Of a stretch of 64,000 nt of DNA, positions 57,117-64,000 are shown piece by piece. A program made the translations under genes and the position numbers. The stretch lies in contig NZ_JAMZEB010000002.1 in the NCBI RefSeq assembly GCF_024172165.1, positions 10,452,501-10,516,500 of the forward strand, read 5' to 3'. The notes below the pieces were generated by a model. It was not told where the DNA came from and did not search any database. It worked only from the letters and a program-made list of their open reading frames with translations. The stretch's first letter is position 1. Each line of letters begins with the position of its first letter. The DNA comes from Nonomuraea thailandensis. Lineage in GTDB: Bacteria > Actinomycetota > Actinomycetes > Streptosporangiales > Streptosporangiaceae.

Positions 57117-58523
57117 TCACAGACCGTAGGCCTCCAGCAGCCGGAGCCAGATCTCGCTCACCGTCGGGAACGACGGCACCGCGTGCCAGAGCCGGTCGAG
57201 CGGCACCTCGGCGGTCACCGCGATCGTGGCCGCGTGCAGCAGCTCGGCCGCGCCCGGGCCCGCGAACGTGACGCCGAGCAGCACCTTCCTGTCCTCGTCC
57301 ACGACGGCCCTGGCCTTGCCCCGGTAGCCGTCACCCAGCAGGTACGCCCCGGTGACCGACCCCATGTCGTAGTCCACGACCCGCACCCGGAAGCCGTCCG
57401 CGCGCGCCGCCTCCTCCGTCCGGCCGACCGCGCAGATCTGCGGGTCGGTGAAGACGACCTGGGGCGAGCCGTAGCCGCCCGCGAGATCCCGCATCGCGGG
57501 CAGCTCGTCGCCCCGCGCCCGCGCGGCGATCACGTCGCCGCAGATCCGGGCCTGGTACTTGCCCATGTGCGTCAGCAGCGCCCGCCCGTTGACGTCGCCC
57601 ACGGCGTACAGCCAGCCGCCCTCGACCCCGGTGGCCCGCAGGCTGTCGTCCACCTCGACCGGCTTGTCCTCGGGCAGGCCCACCGAGGCGAGCCCGAGGT
57701 TGCGGGTCGCGGGGTGGCGACCGGTCGCCACCAGCAGCTCGTCGGCCTCCAGCGGCGGCCCCTCCGGCAGGTGCACGGTGACCTTCCCGCCGGGCTCGGG
57801 GCGCTCGACCCTGGCGACGTCGGTGTGGGTGCGCACGTCGATGCCCGCCTCGGCGAACGACTCGGCGAGCAGCTCGCCCGCGAACGGCTCCATGCGGTTG
57901 AGCAGCCGGCCGCCGCGCACCAGCACCGTGGTCTGCCGCGCGCCCAGGCCGTGCATGGCCTGCGCCATCTCGCAGGCGACCACGCCGCCCCCGATCACGA
58001 TCAGCCGCTCGGGGACCGAGCTCGCCGCCGTCACCTCGTGGCTGGTCCAGGGGGACGCCTCGGCCAGGCCGGGCGTGCGCGGGATGGCGGCGGTGCTGCC
58101 CGTGGCCAGCACGACGGCCTGGCGGGCCGTCAGGACGCGCTCCTCGCCGGTGTCGGTCGTCACGCGTACGCGCTTGGGGCCGTCGAGACGGCCACGGCCG
58201 CGTACGAACTCGGCGGGGACGCTCTCGACCCAGCGCACCTGACCGGCGTCGTCGTAGCCGGACACGGCCTCGTCGCGCCTGGCCAGCACCTTGTCAACGT
58301 CGATCGGCCCGAGCGAGAGACCGGGCACCCGCGACACCTCGGCCGCCAGGTCGATCGGCCGCAGCAGCGCCTTGCTCGGCACGCACGCCCAGTAGGAGCA
58401 CTCGCCACCGGCCAGCCGCTCCTCGACGATCGCCGCTGTCAGGCCGCCCCGCACGGCCCGGTCCACGACGTTCTCACCGGCGGGCCCCGCCCCGATCACG
58501 ATGACATCGAACTCGTCAGCCAC
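57117..58523 (-). CDS. pyridine nucleotide-disulfide oxidoreductase (class I)
   Basis: A 468-residue FAD/NAD(P) enzyme of the lipoamide dehydrogenase/mercuric reductase group. The FAD motif VIVIGAGPAGENVV, the redox-active C-x4-C in GGECSYWACVPSK, the NAD motif VIGGGVVACEMAQAMHGLG and YAVGDVNG are all present, as is the C-terminal interface helix (HAVPSFPTVSEIWLRLLE). The usual HAHPT-like end is AVPSFPT, so the His-Glu pair is partly changed. GTG at 58523 follows GGAGG by five bases. Substrate is unknown; proteins of this type include dehydrogenases with no partner complex in the genome. Confidence 0.85.
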   Translation of the reverse strand: MADEFDVIVIGAGPAGENVVDRAVRGGLTAAIVEERLAGGECSYWACVPSKALLRPIDLAAEVSRVPGLSLGPIDVDKVLARRDEAVSGYDDAGQVRWVESVPAEFVRGRGRLDGPKRVRVTTDTGEERVLTARQAVVLATGSTAAIPRTPGLAEASPWTSHEVTAASSVPERLIVIGGGVVACEMAQAMHGLGARQTTVLVRGGRLLNRMEPFAGELLAESFAEAGIDVRTHTDVARVERPEPGGKVTVHLPEGPPLEADELLVATGRHPATRNLGLASVGLPEDKPVEVDDSLRATGVEGGWLYAVGDVNGRALLTHMGKYQARICGDVIAARARGDELPAMRDLAGGYGSPQVVFTDPQICAVGRTEEAARADGFRVRVVDYDMGSVTGAYLLGDGYRGKARAVVDEDRKVLLGVTFAGPGAAELLHAATIAVTAEVPLDRLWHAVPSFPTVSEIWLRLLEAYGL

Positions 58524-58718
58524 CCCTGCCTCCACAAGACTCGTTCGGCTATCGAGGAAATGCTTTCACGCGAGGTCGGCGGTCGGCGAACGCGCCCGGC
58601 CGGTGCGTCGCCCGGAGCCGTGAGAGCCCTTTCATCTCGACCTCATCGTGGTCCAACGGCCCGCCGACACCCTGAGTCCAGCCGCGGAAATCCCGCGACC
58701 GGCTTCTAGGAGGAGCAC

Positions 58719-59288
58719 ATGGCTCAGGCATTAAGGCGGGCGCTGCTCGCCCTGGCGATCACGCTCGGGCCGGGCGTCGCCGCCACCCTTGTCACGACGA
58801 GCCCCGCCCAGGCGGTCACCGTGACGAGCATCCAGACGACGGCGGACGATGACGACGATGACGACGGCGGTGCGCCCCGGGGCGGGGTGGACACCGGTGT
58901 GGGCGGTTCGGTCGCTCGCGACGACGACGATGACGACGACGGCGGCGCGCCCCGCGGTGGCGTCGACACGGGCGTGGGCGGTTCGGTCGCTCGCGACGAC
59001 GACGATGACGACGACGGCGGCGCGCCGCGCGGTGGTGTGGAGACCGGCATGGGCGGGACCGCCGGCAAGGGGGCCGTCGAGGACAGCACGGCCGTGACCG
59101 GGTCCGCCCAGAGCGAGTCCGCCCGGGCCGGCTTGGACGCGGTCAACGTCAGCAACTCGCGGGCAGGCGAACCCGCCGGAGACGACGACAGCCGGTCGGT
59201 GCCGCTGGTGCCGCTGAGCCTGGCGGGCGCCGCCCTGCTCGGAGTCGGCGCGTACTGGGTGCGGCGCGCGTTCTTCGCGGGCAGCTGA
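58719..59288 (+). CDS. exported Asp-rich repeat protein with C-terminal membrane anchor
   Basis: A 189-residue exported protein. Residues 1-32 are a signal peptide ending AQA. Residues 43-117 are three tandem 25-residue repeats, each DDDDDDDGGAPRGG then VDTGVGG. Residues 155-185 hold a hydrophobic segment (VPLSLAGAALLGVGAYWV) and a basic end RRAFF. There is no LPxTG-like motif before the anchor. ATG at 58719 follows GGAGGAG. The next gene, two bases later, encodes a class F sortase, so the protein is a candidate substrate or accessory. The seven-Asp runs suggest calcium binding, which is an inference. Confidence 0.75.
   Translation: MAQALRRALLALAITLGPGVAATLVTTSPAQAVTVTSIQTTADDDDDDDGGAPRGGVDTGVGGSVARDDDDDDDGGAPRGGVDTGVGGSVARDDDDDDDGGAPRGGVETGMGGTAGKGAVEDSTAVTGSAQSESARAGLDAVNVSNSRAGEPAGDDDSRSVPLVPLSLAGAALLGVGAYWVRRAFFAGS
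58845..59069 (+). repeat. three 75-base in-frame direct repeats
   Basis: The repeats encode the 25-residue units of the Asp-rich protein. Copies 1 and 2 are nearly identical; copy 3 differs at its end. Confidence 0.85.
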
Positions 59289-59290
59289 GC

Positions 59291-60049
59291 ATGCGCACGC
59301 AACTGGCGGCCGTGACCTGCCTCATGGTCACGGCCACCGCCTGCGCCACCACCACCGCACAGGCGCAGGCGGCGACCGCCCTGAGCGGCTCCCTCCACGG
59401 GAGCGTCGGCGCCCAGGCCGGCCGAGGTCACGAGGGCGTCGGCACTGCGGGTGAAACGGGCTTCGAGGGCGCCGCGGGCAGGACGGGCTTCGAGGGCGTC
59501 GGGGCTGCGGGCGGGACGGGTTTCGAGAGCACCGTCGGGGCGGTGAGCGGTGCGGGTCACGGGGGTGCCGGTGCCGCGAGCCGGGCGCGGGCGGTGAGTG
59601 GCGGTGTCAGGGACGTGGCGGACCCGGTGCGGTTGCGGATCCCGGCGATCAAGCTGTCCACCCGCGTGATCCCGCTGCGCCTCGACTCCAGGGGCCGCCT
59701 GATCGCTCCCACCGAGTTCGACCGGGTGGGATGGAACAGGTCCGGTCCGGAGCCGGGTGAGAAGGGCGTCGCCGTGATCGCCGGTCACGTGGACTCCGCG
59801 ACCGGGCCTGCGGTGTTCTACCGCCTGCGCCAGCTACGCAAGGGCGACCGCATCCACGTCGACCGCGCGGACGGCAGCACGGTCACGTTCAGGGTCGGCC
59901 GCCTGGCCCGCTACCCCAAGAGCCGCATCCCGGACAAAGAGGTCTACGGTCCCGCTCCGGGGGCCCAGCTCCGGCTGATCACCTGTGGCGGCACGTTCGA
60001 CCGCGCCCGCCGCAGTTACCGCGACAACGTCATCGTGTTCGCCCGGTGA
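59291..60049 (+). CDS. class F sortase
   Basis: A 252-residue exported protein. Residues 1-25 are a signal peptide with a possible lipobox (TATAC). Residues 40-100 form a low-complexity Gly/Ala region with repeated TGFEGV/GTGFES units. Residues 105-252 are a sortase fold: LRIPAIKLSTRVIPL, TEFDRVGWNRSGPEPGEKG, the His in VIAGHVDS and the catalytic Cys and Arg in LRLITCGGTFDRARRSYRDN. This layout is that of class E/F housekeeping sortases of actinomycetes. Starts two bases after the Asp-rich protein gene. A 17-bp hairpin follows. Confidence 0.9.
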   Translation: MRTQLAAVTCLMVTATACATTTAQAQAATALSGSLHGSVGAQAGRGHEGVGTAGETGFEGAAGRTGFEGVGAAGGTGFESTVGAVSGAGHGGAGAASRARAVSGGVRDVADPVRLRIPAIKLSTRVIPLRLDSRGRLIAPTEFDRVGWNRSGPEPGEKGVAVIAGHVDSATGPAVFYRLRQLRKGDRIHVDRADGSTVTFRVGRLARYPKSRIPDKEVYGPAPGAQLRLITCGGTFDRARRSYRDNVIVFAR

Positions 60050-60062
60050 GATGACCGCGCTG

Positions 60063-60105
60063 GGCCGTGCCGCCGGGGAGCCGCCGCCTCCCCGGCGGCA
60101 CGGCC
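60063..60105 (+). terminator. 17-bp hairpin after the sortase gene
   Basis: GGCCGTGCCGCCGGGGA (60063-60079) pairs perfectly with TCCCCGGCGGCACGGCC (60089-60105), 13 bases after the sortase stop. Confidence 0.65.
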
Positions 60106-60210
60106 ATGCCCGCACGCGCGGCAGGGGGCGAGGCAGGTGGTCGCAGCCGCGGGCCTCATTCGCCGTCACGTACGGCTCACGTCGGAGTCCGTTAACCCGC
60201 GAGTCGTAGC

Positions 60211-61338
60211 GTGCCCCGCATGGCGGATGACTACCCCACCTCGCTCCCGTACCGGCAGTCGACCGACGGCTACCACACCTATCGCATCCCGGCGGTCGTG
60301 GTGACCGGCGCCGGCACGGTGCTGGCGTTCGCGGAAGGGCGGCGGGGGTCGGCGTCCGACTCCGGGCACATCGACCTGGTGCTCAAACGATCGTCCGACG
60401 GCGGCCGCACGTGGGGCGGGCTGCAGGTGGTGGCGACGGAGCCGCGGCGGGGGACGGCCGGGAACCCCGCGCCGGTGGTGCTGGACGACGGCCGGATCGT
60501 GCTGGTCTTCGTGCGGCAGGGGCCCTCGGCCACCGAGGAGAAGATCAGGCGCGGCCAGGTCGCGGCGGCTGACGGGCGGCGGGCGTTCGTCCAGGTCAGC
60601 GAGGACGACGGCGTCACCTGGTCGGCGGCCAGGGAGATCACGCAGAGCGTGAAGCGGCCCGAGTGGCGGTGGTACGCGACCACGCCCGGGCACGCGCTCG
60701 TGTCGCGGCAGGGCGAGCACGCCGGGCGCATCGTCGTCCCCGCCAACCACTCGCTGCCGCCCAGCGGGCAGGACAACGGGACCGAAGGCAAGTACAACGG
60801 GGGTCACTCGCTGCTGAGCGACGACGGCGGGCAGACCTGGCGGATCGGGTACGTGGACGACAACCCCGACGGGTACGTCAACGTGAACGAGACCACCGGC
60901 ACGGAGCTGCCCGGCGGGCGGATCTACCTCAACACCCGCACCGACTCCACCGCCCCCGGCACCAGGGCCGACGCCTGCTCCGCCGACGGCGGGCAGACGC
61001 TGGAGCTGCCGTTCCGGCCGCAGGCCGGGCTGGCCGGGCCCGTGGTGGAGGGCAGCGTGTTGTGGTGCGAGTCGCCTGAGGTGCTGCTGTTCTCCGGCCC
61101 GGCCGCGCCCGACGCGCGGGCGCTGATGACCGTACGCGCCAGCCACGACCACGGCGTCACCTGGCGGCCGGTGCACACGGTGTCCGGGCTGCCCGCCGCC
61201 TACTCCGACCTGGTGCGGGTGGACGGCGACACGGTGGGCCTGCTGTTCGAGACGGGCGACTTCGGGCCGTACGAGAGCATCGCCTTCCGCCGCATCCCCG
61301 TCTCGGAGCTGGCCGCCGTCCCTTCCTGGGGTGCGTGA
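60211..61338 (+). CDS. GH33 exo-alpha-sialidase (no signal peptide)
   Basis: A 375-residue six-blade beta-propeller sialidase. The YRIPAVVV motif near residue 24 provides an arginine of the active-site triad. Asp boxes of the SxDxGxTW type are SSDGGRTW, SEDDGVTW, SDDGGQTW and SHDHGVTW. The tyrosine-containing segment is near YSDLVRVDG. It should release terminal sialic acids. There is no signal peptide, so it acts in the cytosol or is released by lysis. GTG at 60211 or ATG at 60220 may be the start. No sialate transport or catabolism genes are in the window. Confidence 0.9.
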   Translation: MPRMADDYPTSLPYRQSTDGYHTYRIPAVVVTGAGTVLAFAEGRRGSASDSGHIDLVLKRSSDGGRTWGGLQVVATEPRRGTAGNPAPVVLDDGRIVLVFVRQGPSATEEKIRRGQVAAADGRRAFVQVSEDDGVTWSAAREITQSVKRPEWRWYATTPGHALVSRQGEHAGRIVVPANHSLPPSGQDNGTEGKYNGGHSLLSDDGGQTWRIGYVDDNPDGYVNVNETTGTELPGGRIYLNTRTDSTAPGTRADACSADGGQTLELPFRPQAGLAGPVVEGSVLWCESPEVLLFSGPAAPDARALMTVRASHDHGVTWRPVHTVSGLPAAYSDLVRVDGDTVGLLFETGDFGPYESIAFRRIPVSELAAVPSWGA

Positions 61339-61350
61339 CCGCGCGGGCGT

Positions 61351-61569
61351 TCACGGCTGGGGCTCGACGACGATCACCTCGTACGTCGGTGAGGTGGGCG
61401 GGATCGTGGTGAGGCGGGCGTTCACCACCGCGAGCCGGTGGCGGTCGATGAGCGGGGCTGTGGGCGACGACGAGGGTGCGGCCGGCGGCCTGGATGCCGT
61501 TGAGGTTGAACTCGCCGCTGGTGTCGGCGGCGGGCCGGTGAGATCGAGCGTACGGGCCTGGCCTGGCAT
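61351..61569 (-). pseudogene. decayed SMP-30/gluconolactonase-like gene
   Basis: Minus-strand pieces of one protein appear in three frames: ARTLDLTGP, then DTSGEFNLNGIQAAGRTLVVAHSP, then HRLAVVNARLTTIPPTSPTYEVIVV ending at the stop 61353-61351. In intact secreted SMP-30-like proteins these pieces are consecutive, with about 25 residues between the second and third. So the gene has lost its 5' part and gained frameshifts and a deletion. The 294-base interval from 61339 to 61632 holds nothing else. Confidence 0.6.
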
Positions 61570-61632
61570 GCCCCTCGCGCAGGGCCCGCGGGATACTCGC
61601 TGAAGGACCAGCCGTACAAGCCCTGCAGGTAG

Positions 61633-63489
61633 TCAGCCGTCGGAGCTGAGGACGTTCATCACCATGATGAGCCCGTGCACGCTGTCGTCCTCCGTACGCA
61701 GGTGCGACAGCCGCACGGTCAGCGGCGCCGGCCGGCCCCGGCGGTTCACCGCGTCGAGCACCAGCCCGTCCACCGTCCGCAGCGGGTTGGACCCGTCGGC
61801 GAGGGCGGTGCGCAGGCGCGGCAGGAGCAGCTCCAGGGGCAGGCCGATGTCGAGCCCGGCGAGCGGCTCGCCCACGGCCTCGTCGGCGCGCATCCCCCAC
61901 AGCTCCTCGGCCCCCGGGCTCCAGACCGCCACCCGCAGGTCGCCGTCCAGCACCACCACGGCGTCGCCGAGACTGCGCACCACCGAGGAGACGAACCTGT
62001 TGACGTCGTCGAGCTCGATCGTGCGGGCCGTCAGGGCGTCGTTGATGTGCTGGAGCTCGTCGTTGGTGGACTGGAGCTCCTCGTTCATCGTCTCCAGCTC
62101 CTCGTTGGTGGACTGGAGCTCCTCGTTGGTGGTCTCCAGCTCCTCGTTGGTGGACTGGAGCTCCTCGTTGGTGGTCTCCAGCTCCTCGTTGAGCGACTGG
62201 AGCTCCTCGTAGGCCTGCTCGAGCTGCCTGTTGGCCTGCTCCAGCTCGTGCCTGAGCTTGCGGTAGCGGGTGACATCGTAGAAGTGGATGCCCATTCCGA
62301 CCAGGTTTCCCGAGGCCAGCAGGGGGACGACCGAGACGTCGAAGACCCCGGCCTCCGGCGATCCGACGCGGTGCCAGACCACCTCCTCCAGCTCCACCGG
62401 GCGCAGGTCGTGGCGGGCCCGCTCGATGACCGAGCGCAGCTCGACCGGGCGGTAGGAGACCTCGAGGTCCTGGAAGGGGCGGCCGATGTCGCGCGGGTTG
62501 AGATTGAACAGCGCCTCGGCCCTGGAGTTGGCCAGTGCCAGGTTGCCCGAGACGTCCACGACGATCTGGGCCACGGGACCGGAGGCGAGCGCCACGGACG
62601 CCAGTGCAGGCAGGCGTGAGGCCAGGTCCGCGGCGGCGCCGGTGACCGACCACGGCGCGCGGTTGCCGTGACGGGCGGGCCTGATCTTCCTGAACAGGCG
62701 CATGCGCAGGTCGACCGGCTCGAACTTGTCGCTGTGGTTGAGCAGCATCTCCGCCTTGCCCAGGAACAGGAACCCGGGGTCGGACAACGCGAAGTGGAAG
62801 CGCCGGACGATGTTGAGCTGCATCTCCGTGTTGAAGTACATCAGCGTGTTGCGGGCCAGCAGCAGGTCGACGCGGGAGATCGGCGCGTCGTGGGTGAGGT
62901 CGTTGCGCCCGAAGATGAGCTGGCGGCGCAGGTCGCGGCGGAAGGTGAAGCCGTTGTCCACCCGCTCGAAGTAGATCTCGCGCAGATCGATCGGCACGTC
63001 GGCGAGCGACCGGTCGGCGTAGACGCCCGTCCTGGCGCCGTGCAGCGCCTTCTCGTCGAGGTCGGTGCCGTAGATCTTGACCCGGTCGCGGAACTCGTCC
63101 AGGCCGAGCTCCTCGGCCAGCACCATGGCGATGGTGTAGACCTCCTCGCCGGTGGCGCAGCCGGCGCTCCAGATCCTGATGGGCTGGCCGTCCGGTTTCT
63201 GGTCGAGCAGGGCGGGGATGACGAGCTCGCGCATCCGCTGCCAGGCGGTGGCGTCGCGGAAGAAGCTGGTGACGTTGATCAGAAGGCTGTCGAAGAGCCG
63301 CGTGAACTCCTCGGGCTCCAGCTCCAGGAGGTCACGATATTCGCCGTAGTCGCGCAGTTTCAGCGCTTCGAGGCGGCGGGCGATCCGCCGGATCAAGGTG
63401 TTGCGTTTGTAGCCCGTGAAATCGAAACCGCGCGTCTCCTTGAGGAGAAGGAGGAGGTCGTCGAATTCACGCTCTTCCTCTGTGGTCAC
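61633..63489 (-). CDS. CheR-type methyltransferase fused to PAS domains
   Basis: A 618-residue cytosolic protein. Residues 5-270 are a CheR methyltransferase: N-terminal helical domain (YKRNTLIRRIARRLEAL), the S-adenosylmethionine site IRIWSAGCATGEEVYTIAM, GTDLDEKAL and a LLLARNTLMYF motif. Residues 305-410 are a PAS domain. Residues 412-485 are a long coiled coil built on ELETTNEELQSTN heptads. Residues 490-618 are a second PAS domain. No histidine kinase follows, unlike many CheBR-HisKA fusions. GTG at 63489 is 28 bases from the broken cheB gene, so they are one operon. Confidence 0.9.
   Translation of the reverse strand: MTTEEEREFDDLLLLLKETRGFDFTGYKRNTLIRRIARRLEALKLRDYGEYRDLLELEPEEFTRLFDSLLINVTSFFRDATAWQRMRELVIPALLDQKPDGQPIRIWSAGCATGEEVYTIAMVLAEELGLDEFRDRVKIYGTDLDEKALHGARTGVYADRSLADVPIDLREIYFERVDNGFTFRRDLRRQLIFGRNDLTHDAPISRVDLLLARNTLMYFNTEMQLNIVRRFHFALSDPGFLFLGKAEMLLNHSDKFEPVDLRMRLFRKIRPARHGNRAPWSVTGAAADLASRLPALASVALASGPVAQIVVDVSGNLALANSRAEALFNLNPRDIGRPFQDLEVSYRPVELRSVIERARHDLRPVELEEVVWHRVGSPEAGVFDVSVVPLLASGNLVGMGIHFYDVTRYRKLRHELEQANRQLEQAYEELQSLNEELETTNEELQSTNEELETTNEELQSTNEELETMNEELQSTNDELQHINDALTARTIELDDVNRFVSSVVRSLGDAVVVLDGDLRVAVWSPGAEELWGMRADEAVGEPLAGLDIGLPLELLLPRLRTALADGSNPLRTVDGLVLDAVNRRGRPAPLTVRLSHLRTEDDSVHGLIMVMNVLSSDG
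62040..62215 (-). repeat. 21-base in-frame repeats encoding the coiled coil
   Basis: A 21-base motif with GGAGCTCCTCGTTGGTGG-like sequence on the plus strand recurs about eight times; it encodes alternating NEELETT and NEELQST heptads of the CheR-PAS protein. Confidence 0.75.
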
Positions 63490-63517
63490 AAGCGAAGCCT
63501 ACGCCGGTCGGTCCTGC

Positions 63518-64000
63518 TCAATCCGTCAGCAGCGTGTCACCGTTGCGACCGATGCTGGATTGCAGCATGCGAATGGTGTTCAGCGCCTCGCTGGTGCGCT
63601 CCTGCTCCTCGTCGAAGTAGCGCATCGACAGGTGCCGGCCCCGCTCCTCGGCGGTGCGGCGCATGTGTTGGAGCACGCGCAGCCGCTCCTCCAGCCGCTG
63701 GATCGCCACCCAAAAGGGCCCGCTCTACTGCGTCCGACTGCGCGTTCATCATGCTGTCCCGCGACCACGAGTGACCCACCCTCCAGACGTACCGGTGGGT
63801 TCTGGGACTCTTCTGCTCGTAGATGGGCCCGTTGCACTCCGGGCAACTGAATCCGATCGGCTCTCCTTCGGGCTCCCCCAGCGACGGCGCCTCCCGCAGG
63901 AACTGCTCGATATTGCTCCAGGATCCATCGGGCGATCTGACGCACCGGGAGTGCCCGCGCCGCTGGCACCGCCCTCATGGCGGCCCTCGGCATGCCGGGA
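63518..64000 (-). pseudogene. CheB-type methylesterase C-terminal part, frameshifted (runs off the window)
   Basis: Three minus-strand frames together give a CheB C-terminus. From the window edge: PRAAMRAVPAARALPVRQIARWI; then, after a frame change between about 63905 and 63935, EQFLREAPSLGEPEGEPIGF, SCPECNGPIYEQKSPRTHRY and RVGHSWSRDSMM; then, after an extra base in the A-run at 63712-63715, AIQRLEERLRVLQHMRRTAEERGRHL to the stop at 63518. The CPEC and VGHSWS motifs are typical of the stand-alone CheB domain extension. Either the gene is inactive or the sequence has two indel errors. Confidence 0.65.

Noticed and set aside
56589..57129. Small repeat proteins in either strand across the 15-base repeats (for example VTTAPVTTAP)
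   Set aside because: They arise from the repeat itself, lack ribosome binding sites and overlap the STAS gene or its 3' region.
61331..61603. Small plus-strand gene after the sialidase
   Set aside because: No ribosome binding site or family pattern, and the opposite strand carries recognisable SMP-30-like pieces.
1..64000. tRNA, rRNA, insertion sequences, CRISPR arrays
   Set aside because: No cloverleaf-like sequence, ribosomal segment, transposase or regularly spaced repeat array was seen on either strand by reading; a dedicated search would be needed to exclude a tRNA.

Overview
The window is a stretch of high-GC actinobacterial chromosome. Codon use, GTG/TTG starts, many secreted enzymes with N-terminal signal peptides, encapsulin and geosmin genes and a CebR/CelR-type cellulase regulon point to a filamentous soil actinomycete, probably Streptosporangiales (Nonomuraea-like). 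That placement is an inference from gene content, not from a marker gene. No rRNA, tRNA, CRISPR array, insertion sequence or phage gene was recognised.

Layout. 1-6.6 kb: housekeeping and unknown genes (lipoprotein, gamma-carbonic-anhydrase-like hexapeptide protein, DivIVA-like coiled coil, ASCH protein, GntR regulator, VanZ protein, dienelactone hydrolase). 6.7-12.2 kb: a tight operon for the 3-hydroxyanthranilate/2-aminomuconate branch of tryptophan degradation (semialdehyde dehydrogenase, oxopentenoate hydratase, aminomuconate deaminase, 3-hydroxyanthranilate dioxygenase, a solute-binding lipoprotein, kynureninase). 12.2-17.1 kb: YjbR protein, DUF2293 protein, FKBP lipoprotein, a NERD-pseudokinase with a GNAT remnant behind it, and a DJ-1/PfpI gene with its MarR regulator and a clear operator. 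17.2-19.3 kb: three tandem copies of a 100-residue secreted protein with conserved leader DNA, then an NlpC/P60 hydrolase.

20.2-30.6 kb is the most striking region. A five-gene leftward operon (polyprenyl diphosphate synthase, ispH, two Family 2B encapsulin shell proteins with internal cyclic-nucleotide-binding-like domains, geosmin synthase) diverges from a dxs-ispG pair. The whole reads as a precursor supply line from the MEP pathway through prenyl diphosphate to a terpene cyclase, with a two-component protein shell encoded in the middle. That the shell encloses the cyclase or the prenyl synthase is inferred from context.

30.7-36.7 kb: streptogrisin-type protease with a chitin-binding module, alcohol dehydrogenase, epimerase, anti-sigma-type ATPase, FolP2-type DHPS homologue, DUF1992 protein. 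36.8-50.9 kb: a cellulose-degrading island (GH6, GH48, GH9, AA10 LPMO, GH12) with its LacI-family regulator. Four identical 14-bp palindromes TGGGAGCGCTCCCA lie before GH6, GH48, GH12 and the regulator itself; a Ser/Thr kinase overlaps the regulator gene. 51-57 kb: a class A penicillin-binding protein, two unrecognised genes, MarR and STAS proteins. 57-64 kb: a disulfide oxidoreductase, an Asp-rich repeat surface protein with a class F sortase, a sialidase, a decayed SMP-30-like gene, and a CheR-PAS protein behind a frameshifted CheB gene that runs off the window.
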